Assembly: GCF_004006015.1 (NCBI RefSeq)
Contig: NZ_CP034766.1
Span: 1,955,001 to 2,019,000 of the forward strand
Direction of reading: 5' to 3'
DNA length: 64,000 bases
From: Rhodococcus sp. X156
Lineage (GTDB): Bacteria > Actinomycetota > Actinomycetes > Mycobacteriales > Mycobacteriaceae
The notes under the pieces were generated by a model. It searched no databases, was not told where the DNA came from, and was given only the letters and a program-made list of their open reading frames with translations. The translations under genes and the position numbers were made by a program. Below, in pieces: positions 38,233 to 48,032 of the stretch; the stretch's first letter is position 1, and each line of letters begins with the position of its first letter.

Positions 38233-39381
38233 TCAGCCGGTGACCTGCAGCGCTGCGGCGACGGCCAGGGCGTGCTCAGCCACGTCGGCGTCCCCGCCCC
38301 GCTCGGCGGCGCGCGCCAGCTGCTGCCAGCGCACCCGCAGGGCGCCCTGGCGGGTGTAGGTCAGCGGGTGGTGCCCGCCCGGGTTGGCCCGGTGCGGGCT
38401 GGCCGGCAGGAACCAGTAGGTGCTCAGCCACACCCAGAGCAGCTGCGCGTCCAGCATCCGCGGCCAGAGCACGGCGTCGTCGGCCAGCTCGGGCCACACG
38501 CCGACCACCTCCGAGCGCCACGCCTGCACCAGCTTCTCGGCCTGGGACTCCCCCACCTCGTGGATGCACCAGCAGGACGGGAACGGCACCAGCGCGTACG
38601 CCGCGTCCAGGGTGACGTCGCGGAAGCCGCCCCACTCGAAGTCCAGGAACCGGACCCCGCCGTCGGTGATCATGGCGTTGTCCGGGCACAGGTCCGACGG
38701 GCTGAACGCGCGCAGCGCGTCCTGGCCCAGCAGTCGCTGCGCCCCGGTCGCGCGGGCGGCGACGGTGGGCGGGGTGCTGACGCCCAGCTGCGCGGCGAGC
38801 AGGTCGGGCAGGGTGTTCAGCGCCGTGGTGGCCACCTTGGCCATCGGGTCGGGCCAGGCCTGGCGGTTCGCCCGGCGCAGCAGGGTGCGGAAGTCGTCCT
38901 CGCCATTGGCCGTGGCGGCGTGCATCCGGCCCAGCGCCTGCGCCCAGGCCATCAGCCCGTGCTGCACGCCGGAGCCGTCCCCGCGCAGCAGCACGTCGGC
39001 CAGGGTGGGCCCGTTGCCCAGGTCGGAGAGCACCAGCAGGCCGTCGTCCACGTCGTGGGCGAACATCTCCGCGCCGGGGCGGTGCTCCGGGCGCAGGGAG
39101 TTGCCGAACTGGTAGGACACGGCCTCGCGCAGGAAGGCGCCGCGGGCGTCGGCGCTCTGCGCCGAGTCACCGAGCGGACCCTCGAGCATCCGCTTCACGA
39201 CCATGGTCTTGGGGAGGGAGAACGGGTTCTCCTCCGCGCGGACACGGAGCACCAGGGTCCGGTCGCTACCTCCCAGGTCGACCGGATCCACCAACGTCAC
39301 GGGAGCGCCGGTACGCCGAGTGAGCAGACGTTGCGCCGCCTGCACCACCTCGGTCACCGGGTCCGTCGCCACAGCTCGCAT
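38233..39381 (-). CDS. Aminoglycoside-phosphotransferase-fold protein lacking the catalytic-loop histidine
   Basis: A kinase-fold protein of 382 residues. The N-lobe Lys is likely Lys63 (MVVKRML) with Glu86 (FLREAVSY). The Brenner-type loop reads [10 protein letters not shown]: Asp230 and Asn235 are kept, but the usual His before the Asp is missing (HGD to PSD). The following metal motif is FLDFEWGG (Asp247). ATP binding and transfer remain possible; the substrate is unknown. It is separated from rarA by one base and from aspS by a terminator, so it probably begins its own transcript, followed by rarA. An antibiotic-resistance role is not supported. Confidence 0.75.
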   Translation of the reverse strand: MRAVATDPVTEVVQAAQRLLTRRTGAPVTLVDPVDLGGSDRTLVLRVRAEENPFSLPKTMVVKRMLEGPLGDSAQSADARGAFLREAVSYQFGNSLRPEHRPGAEMFAHDVDDGLLVLSDLGNGPTLADVLLRGDGSGVQHGLMAWAQALGRMHAATANGEDDFRTLLRRANRQAWPDPMAKVATTALNTLPDLLAAQLGVSTPPTVAARATGAQRLLGQDALRAFSPSDLCPDNAMITDGGVRFLDFEWGGFRDVTLDAAYALVPFPSCWCIHEVGESQAEKLVQAWRSEVVGVWPELADDAVLWPRMLDAQLLWVWLSTYWFLPASPHRANPGGHHPLTYTRQGALRVRWQQLARAAERGGDADVAEHALAVAAALQVTG

Positions 39382-39445
39382 TGTTCCAAAGGGTACCTGG
39401 GTCAGCGGTCCAGCACCGCGCCGAGCCGCTGACCCGCACCGATGC

Positions 39446-39487
39446 CTCGTGTCGGCCCCCGCACCGGGGTCCGGGAGCCGACACGAG
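39446..39487 (-). terminator. Terminator downstream of aspS
   Basis: An 11-bp perfect stem, CTCGTGTCGGC (39446-39456) with GCCGACACGAG (39477-39487), encloses a small CCCC/GGGG hairpin. It starts seven bases past the aspS stop at 39494. A second, overlapping hairpin (CCGACAC / GTGTCGG, 39478-39493) is possible. Confidence 0.8.
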
Positions 39488-39493
39488 TGTCGG

Positions 39494-41272
<1,779 letters not shown>

Positions 41273-41513
41273 GATGGTCCTCTCGTAGTGATCTTGGGAT
41301 TCGCTGCTGATCCTACGGAGCGGCCCGGCGGCGCCCGAGCCGCGTCGCGCCCCGGTGCCGCGTCGTGACAGTCATCTCAGCTCGAGCGTGCGGGAACACT
41401 GGGCGCCGGTCGGTAGTTTGTACGACTGGCGGTGCTCGATCCATGCCCCGGGCCCCAAAAATAGTCGCTACGAGCGACCCCGTGCCGAGAGGCGCACTGG
41501 CGGGCACCGCCCC

Positions 41514-41550
41514 GTTGGCCGTCCGGCTGTGATCCAGCCGGACGGCCAAC
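41514..41550. terminator. Strong bidirectional hairpin terminator
   Basis: A perfect 16-bp inverted repeat, GTTGGCCGTCCGGCTG / CAGCCGGACGGCCAAC, with loop TGATC. It lies 24 bases past the stop of the acyl-CoA ligase. The surrounding 41,273-41,573 stretch (about 300 bases) otherwise holds only the aspS upstream region, and I see no supported gene in it. Confidence 0.9.
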
Positions 41551-41573
41551 ACTCATCTCGGGAGGAGCTGGGC

Positions 41574-43061
41574 TCAGCCCGCGCTGATCTCCCGCTTGAG
41601 GATCTTGCCGGTGGCTCCCTTGGGCAGCTCGTCCACGATGAGCACCTTGCGCGGGTACTTGTAGGCCGCCACCAGGGGCTTGACGTGGGCGATGAGCTCC
41701 TCGGGCGTGGCCTCGGCCCCTGCCTTGAGCGCCACCACCGCGCAGATCTCCTCGCCCAGGTCGTCGTGCGGCATGCCGATGACCGCAGCCTCGGCCACCG
41801 CCGGGTGCTCGTAGAGCACCTCCTCGACCTCGCGGGGGTAGACGTTGAACCCGCCCCGGATGATGAGGTCCTTCTTGCGGTCGACGATGTAGTAGTAGCC
41901 CTCGTCGTCCACGCGGGCGAGGTCGCCGCTGTGGAACCAGCCGTCGACGATCGCGGCGGCGGTCGCCTCGGGGTTGTTCCAGTAGCCCTTCATGATGTTC
42001 TCGCCGCGGATGCAGATCTCGCCGACCTCGTCCTTGCCGACCTCGTTGCCGTCCTCGTCGAGCAGCGTGACCTCGACACCCTTGACGGCCACGCCGATGG
42101 AGCCGGCCTTGCGCTCCCGGTCGGGCAGGTTGAACGTGGCCACCGGGCTGGTCTCGGACAGGCCGTAGCCCTCCAGCACCGTGCAGCCGAACTTCTCCTC
42201 GAACCCGCGCATGACCTCCACCGGCATGGCCGACCCGCCGGAGACGCACACCCGCAGGTTCGACAGGTCGTAGGAGTCGCCCTCGGGGTGGTGCAGCATC
42301 GCCGCGTACATCGTGGGCACGCCGGCGAAGGCGGTCACCTTGTCGCGCTGCAGCACCTCCAGCGCCTTGGTGGCGTCGAAGCGCGGGATGAGGGTGAGGG
42401 TGGCGCCGGCCCGGATGACGGTGTTCAGCGCACAGGTCTGGCCGAACGCGTGGAACAGCGGCAGGGCGCCGAGCATCACGTCGTCGGGACCGAGGTTGAG
42501 CAGCGTGGACGCGCTCAGCTCGCTGTTGCTGTTCAGGTTGTGGTGGGTCAGCTCGGCGCCCTTGGGCTTTCCGGTGGTGCCGGAGGTGTAGAGGATGACG
42601 GCGGTGTCCTCGTCGGCCCGCTCCACCACCTCGGGGGCCGGCTCGGCCGCCCCGACCAGGGCGGTGAAGCCCTCCACGGTGACCACGATGCACTCGGCGT
42701 TCGCGTCCGCCGCACCCTTCTCGCCGGCCTCGGCGAAGTCCTGCCAGGCGAACAGCCACTTGGCCCCGGAGTCGGCCAGGTGGTAGGCGACCTCGCGCTG
42801 CTTGAGCAGCGGGTTGAGCGGGACGACGACACCGCCGGCGCGCAGCACGCCGTAGTAGACGATCGGGAAGTGCGGCACGTTGGGCAGCGAGACACCCACG
42901 GCGTCACCGGGCTTGAGTCCCTTGGCCTTGAGCAACCCGGCCAGGTGGGCGGTCGCACCGTCGAGCGCGGCGTAGTCGAGCACCAGGTCGTCCAGCTTCA
43001 CGGCCGGGTGCGACGGGTCGCGCTGCACGCTCCTGGCCAGGTTCTCCGCGATGTTCGTCAA
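41574..43061 (-). CDS. Long/medium-chain fatty acid-CoA ligase (FadD-like), TTG start
   Basis: ANL-superfamily acyl-CoA synthetase of 495 residues. The motifs are AMP-binding YTSGTTGKPKGAELTHHN, GYGLSETSP, GWFHSGDLARVDDEGYYYIVDRKKD, the hinge FNVYPREVEEVL, and the catalytic Lys in PKGATGKILKRE. The start is best read as TTG at 43061 (MTNIAENLARSV), with GAGGAGA six bases upstream. Longer frames from 43148 give Arg-rich, unconserved sequence. Chain length and substrate are not resolvable. It is divergent from the efflux pump gene. Confidence 0.92.
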   Translation of the reverse strand: MTNIAENLARSVQRDPSHPAVKLDDLVLDYAALDGATAHLAGLLKAKGLKPGDAVGVSLPNVPHFPIVYYGVLRAGGVVVPLNPLLKQREVAYHLADSGAKWLFAWQDFAEAGEKGAADANAECIVVTVEGFTALVGAAEPAPEVVERADEDTAVILYTSGTTGKPKGAELTHHNLNSNSELSASTLLNLGPDDVMLGALPLFHAFGQTCALNTVIRAGATLTLIPRFDATKALEVLQRDKVTAFAGVPTMYAAMLHHPEGDSYDLSNLRVCVSGGSAMPVEVMRGFEEKFGCTVLEGYGLSETSPVATFNLPDRERKAGSIGVAVKGVEVTLLDEDGNEVGKDEVGEICIRGENIMKGYWNNPEATAAAIVDGWFHSGDLARVDDEGYYYIVDRKKDLIIRGGFNVYPREVEEVLYEHPAVAEAAVIGMPHDDLGEEICAVVALKAGAEATPEELIAHVKPLVAAYKYPRKVLIVDELPKGATGKILKREISAG

Positions 43062-43195
43062 GGCTTCTCCTCGCGTCTGCCTCGGGCGCGATCGCCGCAG
43101 ACGGGCGATCCGCGCACACCTGCCCCGCTGGCACGTGTTTCCGCGCACGGTAGCAACGCGAGGTCAGGGCCAGTCCGGCGACGCCGAGGCCGGGT

Positions 43196-43215
43196 ATGTC
43201 ATCCTGCGGAGACAT
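43196..43215. promoter_or_regulatory. Candidate TetR operator upstream of the efflux pump gene
   Basis: The inverted repeat ATGTC (43196-43200), 10-nt spacer, GACAT (43211-43215) ends 28 bases before the MFS start at 43244, where a promoter is expected. The cotranscribed TetR regulator is the obvious candidate ligand. The arms are only five bases, so this is tentative. Confidence 0.35.
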
Positions 43216-43243
43216 CACGCGTTGACTTCTGCTGAGGAGCGCC

Positions 43244-44725
43244 ATGTCTGCCCGCCCCACCGCCGCCGCTCCGCAGGCGACCGAGGCCGCGCGACACCCC
43301 GGTCTCGTTCCCGCCCTTGTCTTTCTGGGGGCGCTGGTGGCGGTGGTCAGCAGCCTGGGCGCTCCCCTGGTACCGACTGTGGCGGTGGACTACGCGGTGT
43401 CACTGCCCAGTGCCCAGTGGTCGCTCACCATCACCCTGCTGGCCGGCGCGGTGTCCACCCCCGTCCTGGGCCGGCTCGGTGACGGCCCGCACCGCCGCGG
43501 CGTGATCATCGGTGCGCTCGCGCTGATCGTGCTCGGCTGCGTGCTGGCCGCCGTCCCCGGCAGCTACCCCCTGCTGCTGGTGGGGCGGGCACTGCAGGGC
43601 GTGGGCCTGGGCCTCACCCCGCTGGCCATGGCGGTGGCCCGCGACCACCTCACCGGGGCGCGGGCCCGGTCGGCGGTGGCGACGCTGTCGGTGACCACCG
43701 CGGCCGGCGTGGGACTGGGGTACCCCCTCACCGCGCTCGCCGCGCAGCACCTGGGCTTCCACGCCGCCTTCTGGTGCGCCGCCGCCGCCACCTCGCTGGT
43801 GCTCGTCGCCGTGATCGCCGTGGTGCCGCCCAGCACCACCCGCACCCGCCACCGCCTGGACGTCCTCGGCGCCACGCTGATGAGCCTGAGCCTGGCCGCG
43901 GTGCTGGTCGCCGTGAGCACCGGCGGGCAGTGGGGCTGGTTCTCCGGCCGCGTGCTCGGCCTGCTCGTGGTGGCGGTGGTCCTCGGCGCAGCGTGGGCGT
44001 GGTGGGAGCTGCGGGTGGCCCACCCGTTGGTCGACCTGCGCCTGCTGCGCAACCGCGCGGTGCTCACGGCCGACGTCAGCGCGGTCATCTCGGGGGTCGG
44101 CATGTACTTCCTGATGGCCACGATCATCCTGTTCGTGCAGTCCCCCACCTCCACCGGCTACGGGCTGGGCCAGTCGGTGGTGGTGGGTGCGCTGGTGCTG
44201 GTGCCGTTCTCGCTGTGCAGCGTGGCGGCGAGCCGGCTGGCCGTGCTGATCGGCCGCCGCGTCGGCGAGCGCCTGGTCATCCCCGTCGGGGCGGGGTTCT
44301 TCCTGCTGGCCATGCTGATGTTCCTGTTCCTGCGGCACAGCGTGTGGCAGGTGTGCGTGGTGATGGGACTGGCCGGCCTGGGCGTCGGCTGCACCTTCGC
44401 GGCCATGCCCGCGCTCATCGTGCGCTCGGTGCCGGTGCACGAGACCGGCAGCGCGCTCGGCGTCAACCAGGTGCTCAAGACGGTGGGTGGCTCGATGGGC
44501 AGCGCGCTGGCCTCGGGCGTGCTGGCCTCGCACACCCTGGCCGGCGCCCAGTACCCAGAGAACAGCGGCTACTCGGTGGGCGCGGTGCTGTGCATCGGCG
44601 TCTGGGTGCTGGTCGGGGTGCTCGGCTACGTCCTGCTCGGGCGGTCGCTGCGCACGCCGGCACCCACCGACGCCCAAGCCCCCACCGACGCGGAGGCACC
44701 CTCGGCGAGGCTGGGGACACGATGA
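43244..44725 (+). CDS. MFS efflux transporter, 14-TM DHA2-like
   Basis: Proton-driven drug/metabolite exporter in the cytoplasmic membrane. The 493-residue protein has about 14 hydrophobic helices. Landmarks are the motif A-like loop GRLGDGPHRRGVI between helices 2 and 3, and the motif C-like run in helix 5 (TTAAGVGLGYPLTAL) typical of antiporters. The N- and C-termini are short and cytoplasmic, and the C-terminus has APTDAQAPTDAEAP. Ribosome-binding site GAGGAGCGCC precedes ATG 43244. The stop overlaps the following TetR gene, which probably regulates it. Substrate unknown. Confidence 0.9.
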   Translation: MSARPTAAAPQATEAARHPGLVPALVFLGALVAVVSSLGAPLVPTVAVDYAVSLPSAQWSLTITLLAGAVSTPVLGRLGDGPHRRGVIIGALALIVLGCVLAAVPGSYPLLLVGRALQGVGLGLTPLAMAVARDHLTGARARSAVATLSVTTAAGVGLGYPLTALAAQHLGFHAAFWCAAAATSLVLVAVIAVVPPSTTRTRHRLDVLGATLMSLSLAAVLVAVSTGGQWGWFSGRVLGLLVVAVVLGAAWAWWELRVAHPLVDLRLLRNRAVLTADVSAVISGVGMYFLMATIILFVQSPTSTGYGLGQSVVVGALVLVPFSLCSVAASRLAVLIGRRVGERLVIPVGAGFFLLAMLMFLFLRHSVWQVCVVMGLAGLGVGCTFAAMPALIVRSVPVHETGSALGVNQVLKTVGGSMGSALASGVLASHTLAGAQYPENSGYSVGAVLCIGVWVLVGVLGYVLLGRSLRTPAPTDAQAPTDAEAPSARLGTR

Positions 44726-45276
44726 GCGAGGCACGCAAGCGCGACTCCGCCCGGAGCAGGCAGGAGCTGCTGCGGGCGGCGGCCGAGCTGTTCAGCGAGC
44801 GCGGCTACGACCGGACGACGCTGCGCGAGGTCGGCGAGCGCGCCGGGGTGGACCCGGCGCTGGTGGCGCGCTACTTCGGCGGGAAGGTGGCGCTGTACGT
44901 GGCCACCCTGAAGGCCTCGGCCCGGGACGGGGTGCCCGACCTGCTGCAGCCGGGGCGGGTGGCGGAGGTGCTGCGCGGCATCCGCCGGTCCGGCTCGGCG
45001 CCGTTGCTGCAGGCGGCGCTGCGCCCGCACGACGACCCGGACGTGCAGGAGGCGGCGCGGGAGACGCTGGCGCTGCGCCTGACCACCCCGCTGACCGAGC
45101 GCCTGGCCGAGGCCGGCCACACCGACGCCGCCCTGCGCGCCGAGGTGGCCATCGCGGCGCTCGCGGGCATCGGGCTGGGCCTGGGCTCCGGCGCCTTCCC
45201 AGCGCTCAGCGCCGCCTCGGACGACGAGCTGGCCGCCGTGACCACGGCCGTGCTCGCCGCCCTGCGCGACGGGTGA
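44722..45276 (+). CDS. TetR-family transcriptional regulator
   Basis: A 184-residue repressor-type protein. The N-terminal DNA-binding domain (about 10-58) reads SRQELLRAAAELFSERGYDRTTLREVGERAGVDPALVARYFGGK, containing the TetR helix-turn-helix. The C-terminal ligand domain (from about residue 70) is divergent. The ATG at 44722 overlaps the MFS stop (ATGA), so pump and regulator are co-expressed, consistent with autoregulated efflux. Confidence 0.92.
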   Translation: MSEARKRDSARSRQELLRAAAELFSERGYDRTTLREVGERAGVDPALVARYFGGKVALYVATLKASARDGVPDLLQPGRVAEVLRGIRRSGSAPLLQAALRPHDDPDVQEAARETLALRLTTPLTERLAEAGHTDAALRAEVAIAALAGIGLGLGSGAFPALSAASDDELAAVTTAVLAALRDG

Positions 45277-45332
45277 GCAGCCCGGCCACGCCCTCGGCCG
45301 CGAACTGCTTGGCCGGGTCCATCACCTCCGAC

Positions 45333-45350
45333 GCCAGCCGCGGGGCTGGC
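45333..45350. terminator. Short hairpin between convergent TetR and SDR genes
   Basis: The stem GCCAGCC / GGCTGGC (7 bp, 4-nt loop) ends on the first base of the SDR stop codon (45350-45352) in the 73-base convergent gap. A plausible terminator for the TetR transcript. Confidence 0.45.
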
Positions 45351-46084
45351 TAGGCGGTGGCTCCGCCGTCGACCACGAAGTCGGCGCCAGTGCAGTAGCT
45401 GCTGGCGTCGCTGGCCAGGAACGCCACCATCGCGGCGACCTCCCCGGTAGTGCCCGCCCGCGGTATCGGCAGGTGCGAGAGGTTCAGCACGCTCAGGTCC
45501 ACCATCGGGGTGTCCACCGAGCCGGGGCACACGCAGTTCACCCGGACGTGCCGCGGTGCCAGCTCCTGTGCGGCCGAGCGACTGGCTCCGCGCAACCCCC
45601 ACTTGGACGAGGCGTAGGCCAGCGCTCCGCCGTGCCCGCGCATCCCCGAGATGGAGGCGACGTTGACGATGGCGCCACCGCTGTCGGGCATGGCGTCCAC
45701 CACCTCGCGCATGCCCAGCACGGGACCGAGCAGGTTCACCTCCAGCAGCCTCCGCAGATCGGCGTCAGACCAGCTGGCCAGCGGCTGCTTTCGGTAGATC
45801 CCCGCGTTGTTCACCAGCACGTCCACCCGCCCGTGCTGCTGCACCGTCTCCCGCACCACCCGCTGCCAGGCGGCGCTGTCGGTCACGTCGTGGGTGAGGA
45901 AGGTGGCCGACGGTCCGAGGCGCTGCGCCACCTCGCGGCCGGCGGACTCGTTGACGTCGGTGAGCACCACGGTGGCCCCGAGCTCGACGAACAGCTCGGC
46001 CTCCGCCGCTCCCTGCCCCTGGGCCGCGCCGGTGATGACGGCGACCTTGTGCTCGAGTCGGACCAGTGGCGCTGCCGCGGTCAC
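45350..46084 (-). CDS. Short-chain dehydrogenase/reductase
   Basis: Classical SDR of 244 residues. The cofactor motif is VITGAAQGQGAAEAELF (TGxxxGxG), with an acidic residue after strand 2 (LTDVNES) favouring NAD(H). The remaining landmarks are NNAGIY, the catalytic Ser in NVASISGMRG, YASSK (Tyr-x3-Lys), and a Gly-rich C-terminus (DFVVDGGATA). The start GTG 46084 overlaps the stop of the amidohydrolase, so they form one operon. The substrate is probably a secondary alcohol or ketone, not further resolvable. Confidence 0.9.
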   Translation of the reverse strand: MTAAAPLVRLEHKVAVITGAAQGQGAAEAELFVELGATVVLTDVNESAGREVAQRLGPSATFLTHDVTDSAAWQRVVRETVQQHGRVDVLVNNAGIYRKQPLASWSDADLRRLLEVNLLGPVLGMREVVDAMPDSGGAIVNVASISGMRGHGGALAYASSKWGLRGASRSAAQELAPRHVRVNCVCPGSVDTPMVDLSVLNLSHLPIPRAGTTGEVAAMVAFLASDASSYCTGADFVVDGGATA

Positions 46085-47820
46085 TGGGCGCGAGCGGCCG
46101 GGCCGGGCTGGGCCCCACGGATCAGCCGGCCGGGCAGCGGCCCCACCGCCTCGCCGTCGCGGTAGGTCTCCTGACCGCTGACCACGGTGTGCCGGTAGCC
46201 GTCCACGCGCTGCACCATCCGGCGCCCGCCCGCAGGCAGGTCGTGGCGGATCTCCGGCTTGTGCAGCCGGAGGCCGGCCATGTCGATGACGTTGACGTCG
46301 GCCTTGTAGCCGGGCTTGAGCAGGCCGCGGTCGAGCAGCCCCACCAGCTCGGCGGTGGCGCGGGACTGCCGAGCGACGATGTAGGGCAGCTCGAAGGTGC
46401 CGTGGTCGCGGTCGCGCACCCAGTGCTGCAGCAGCGTGGTGGGGAAGCTGCCGTCGCAGATGGTGCCCACGTGGGCGCCGCCGTCGGAGAGCCCGGGCAC
46501 GGTGTAGGGGTGCGCCATCATCTCCTGGACGGCGTCCAGCGAGCCTGCGTTGTAGTTGGCGAACGGGCTGTAGAGCAGCCCGCGGCCGTGGTCGGCCACC
46601 AGGAGGTCGTAGGCCAGCTCCTCCGGCGTGCAGCCGATGCGGGCGGCCCGGCGGGCGACGGTGTCCTCCGGGTCGGGCTCGTAGCTCGGCGGGTCGGCCA
46701 GCTCGAACATCAGGTCGAACTTGCCGATGATGCGACCGCCGATGCGGGTGAGGTTCTCCTCGCCGGACTGCGCGGCGAGCACCCGGGCCCGGAAGTCCGA
46801 GCTCGCCATCTGGGCCGCCTGCTCCGCCAGCGGCAGGTGGGACACGCTCTGCCACACCGGGTTGTACATGAAGGGGTTGAGGGTGCAGTCCAGGCCGAGG
46901 ATGATCCCGATGCCGCGGGCAGCGACCTGCGCGCGCAACCGGTATCCGTCGTCGTTGACCTGCTCGATCAGCCGGAGGATCTCCCGGAACTTCTGCGGGT
47001 TGGTGGTGCTCTGCGCCAGGGACAGCGACATGGGGCGTCCGGAGGCCTCCATCATGGCGCGCACCAGGCGCGCGTCCGGGCCCAGGTCGTCGTCCCAGTC
47101 GGTGACCAGCTGCAGCACGCCCTTGCCGGTGCGCCCGATGGCGGCGGCGATCGCGGTGAGCTCCTCCATGCCTGCGTCGTAGGTGGGGGTCAGCTCGCCG
47201 GAGATGCTCTTGTGGTTGAGCGTGCGCGAGGTGCTGAAGCCCAGGGCGCCGGCCTCGATGCCCTCCGCGGCCAGCTTGGCCATCAGGGCGATCTCCTCGC
47301 CGGTGGCCATCTCGTGCGCAGCGGCACGGGCACCCATGGCCCGCACCCGCACTGCGGCGTGCGGAACCTGCGCGGCGAGGTCGATGTCGTGCGGGCGGCG
47401 CTCCACCGCGTCGAGGTACTCCGGGAACGACTGCCAGTCCCAGGCCAGACCCTCGGCCAGCGCGACACCAGGGATGTCCTCCACGCCCTCCATCAGCTCG
47501 ATCAGCCGGTCGTGGTCGGCGGGCACCACGGGGGCGAAGCCGACACCGCAGTTGCCCATCACGGCGGTGGTGACGCCGTGCCAGGAGGAGGGCTGCATCC
47601 GGTCGTCCCAGGTGGACTGGCCGTCGTAGTGGGTGTGCACGTCCACGAAGCCGGGCGCCACCACGGCGCCGTCGGCGTCGATCTCCTGCCGGCCGGTCCC
47701 CGAGACCGCGCCGACCTCCACCACGATGCCGTCGCGCACCGCAACGTCGGCGGTGAAGGCAGGCGCCCCGGTGCCGTCGACGACGCTGCCACCTCGGATG
47801 ACGAGATCGTGCTCGGACAC
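46081..47820 (-). CDS. N-acyl-D-amino-acid deacylase-type amidohydrolase
   Basis: Amidohydrolase 3-family protein, 579 residues. It has metal-binding DVHTHYDGQSTWD, GVTTAVMGNCGVGFAPV, and the C-terminal catalytic Asp in LSDGGAHVG, which resemble D-aminoacylases and related urethanases/N-acyl hydrolases. GTG 47820 with AGAGGAGC upstream. It is divergent from the esterase/monooxygenase operon across a promoter carrying two related operators. The SDR follows in the same operon. The true substrate (N-acyl amino acid, carbamate or other) is unknown. Confidence 0.85.
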   Translation of the reverse strand: MSEHDLVIRGGSVVDGTGAPAFTADVAVRDGIVVEVGAVSGTGRQEIDADGAVVAPGFVDVHTHYDGQSTWDDRMQPSSWHGVTTAVMGNCGVGFAPVVPADHDRLIELMEGVEDIPGVALAEGLAWDWQSFPEYLDAVERRPHDIDLAAQVPHAAVRVRAMGARAAAHEMATGEEIALMAKLAAEGIEAGALGFSTSRTLNHKSISGELTPTYDAGMEELTAIAAAIGRTGKGVLQLVTDWDDDLGPDARLVRAMMEASGRPMSLSLAQSTTNPQKFREILRLIEQVNDDGYRLRAQVAARGIGIILGLDCTLNPFMYNPVWQSVSHLPLAEQAAQMASSDFRARVLAAQSGEENLTRIGGRIIGKFDLMFELADPPSYEPDPEDTVARRAARIGCTPEELAYDLLVADHGRGLLYSPFANYNAGSLDAVQEMMAHPYTVPGLSDGGAHVGTICDGSFPTTLLQHWVRDRDHGTFELPYIVARQSRATAELVGLLDRGLLKPGYKADVNVIDMAGLRLHKPEIRHDLPAGGRRMVQRVDGYRHTVVSGQETYRDGEAVGPLPGRLIRGAQPGPAARAQ

Positions 47821-47848
47821 TGGCCTGCTCCTCTGATCAACTAGCTCG

Positions 47849-47869
47849 ACTATGCCGGTTAGACATAGG
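47849..47869. promoter_or_regulatory. Operator copy 1 (ACTATGC-N7-ACATAGG)
   Basis: Inverted repeat with left arm ACTATGC (47849-47855), 7-nt spacer and right arm ACATAGG (47863-47869), matching at five of seven positions. It lies 29-49 bases upstream of the amidohydrolase start. The left arm plus the next two bases (ACTATGCCG) is identical to copy 2. Confidence 0.6.
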
Positions 47870-47952
47870 CAGCAGTGGAACAGACCGCCTGGTGCGCGTC
47901 AAGGGTGCCGGACGGCGGCGCGGCAGTGCTTGACCACTGGTGGAACTGGTGC

Positions 47953-47975
47953 AACTATGCCGAAATTGCATAGTT
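47953..47975. promoter_or_regulatory. Operator copy 2 (AACTATGC-N7-GCATAGTT)
   Basis: Perfect 8-bp inverted repeat with a 7-nt spacer (CGAAATT), 58 bases upstream of the esterase start at 48033. Its centre is 105 bp from that of copy 1, close to ten helical turns. It is probably bound by a dimeric regulator controlling both divergent operons. Confidence 0.7.
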
Positions 47976-48032
47976 CGCCCCGTACCTGTGACCGGCTCGT
48001 GGCGACGGGACCCCACCCGAGAGGACCCACCC

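Noticed and set aside
34455-38243. 1262-codon plus-strand open frame opposite alaS and rarA
   Set aside because: Same shadow effect; it runs through several genes and intergenic sequence and has no motif or ribosome-binding site.
38233-39381. Aminoglycoside resistance gene
   Set aside because: Only the kinase fold is shared; the catalytic-loop His is missing and the setting is housekeeping.
41313-41552. 79-codon minus-strand open frame upstream of aspS
   Set aside because: It contains the perfect 16-bp terminator palindrome, has no ribosome-binding sequence and no family resemblance.
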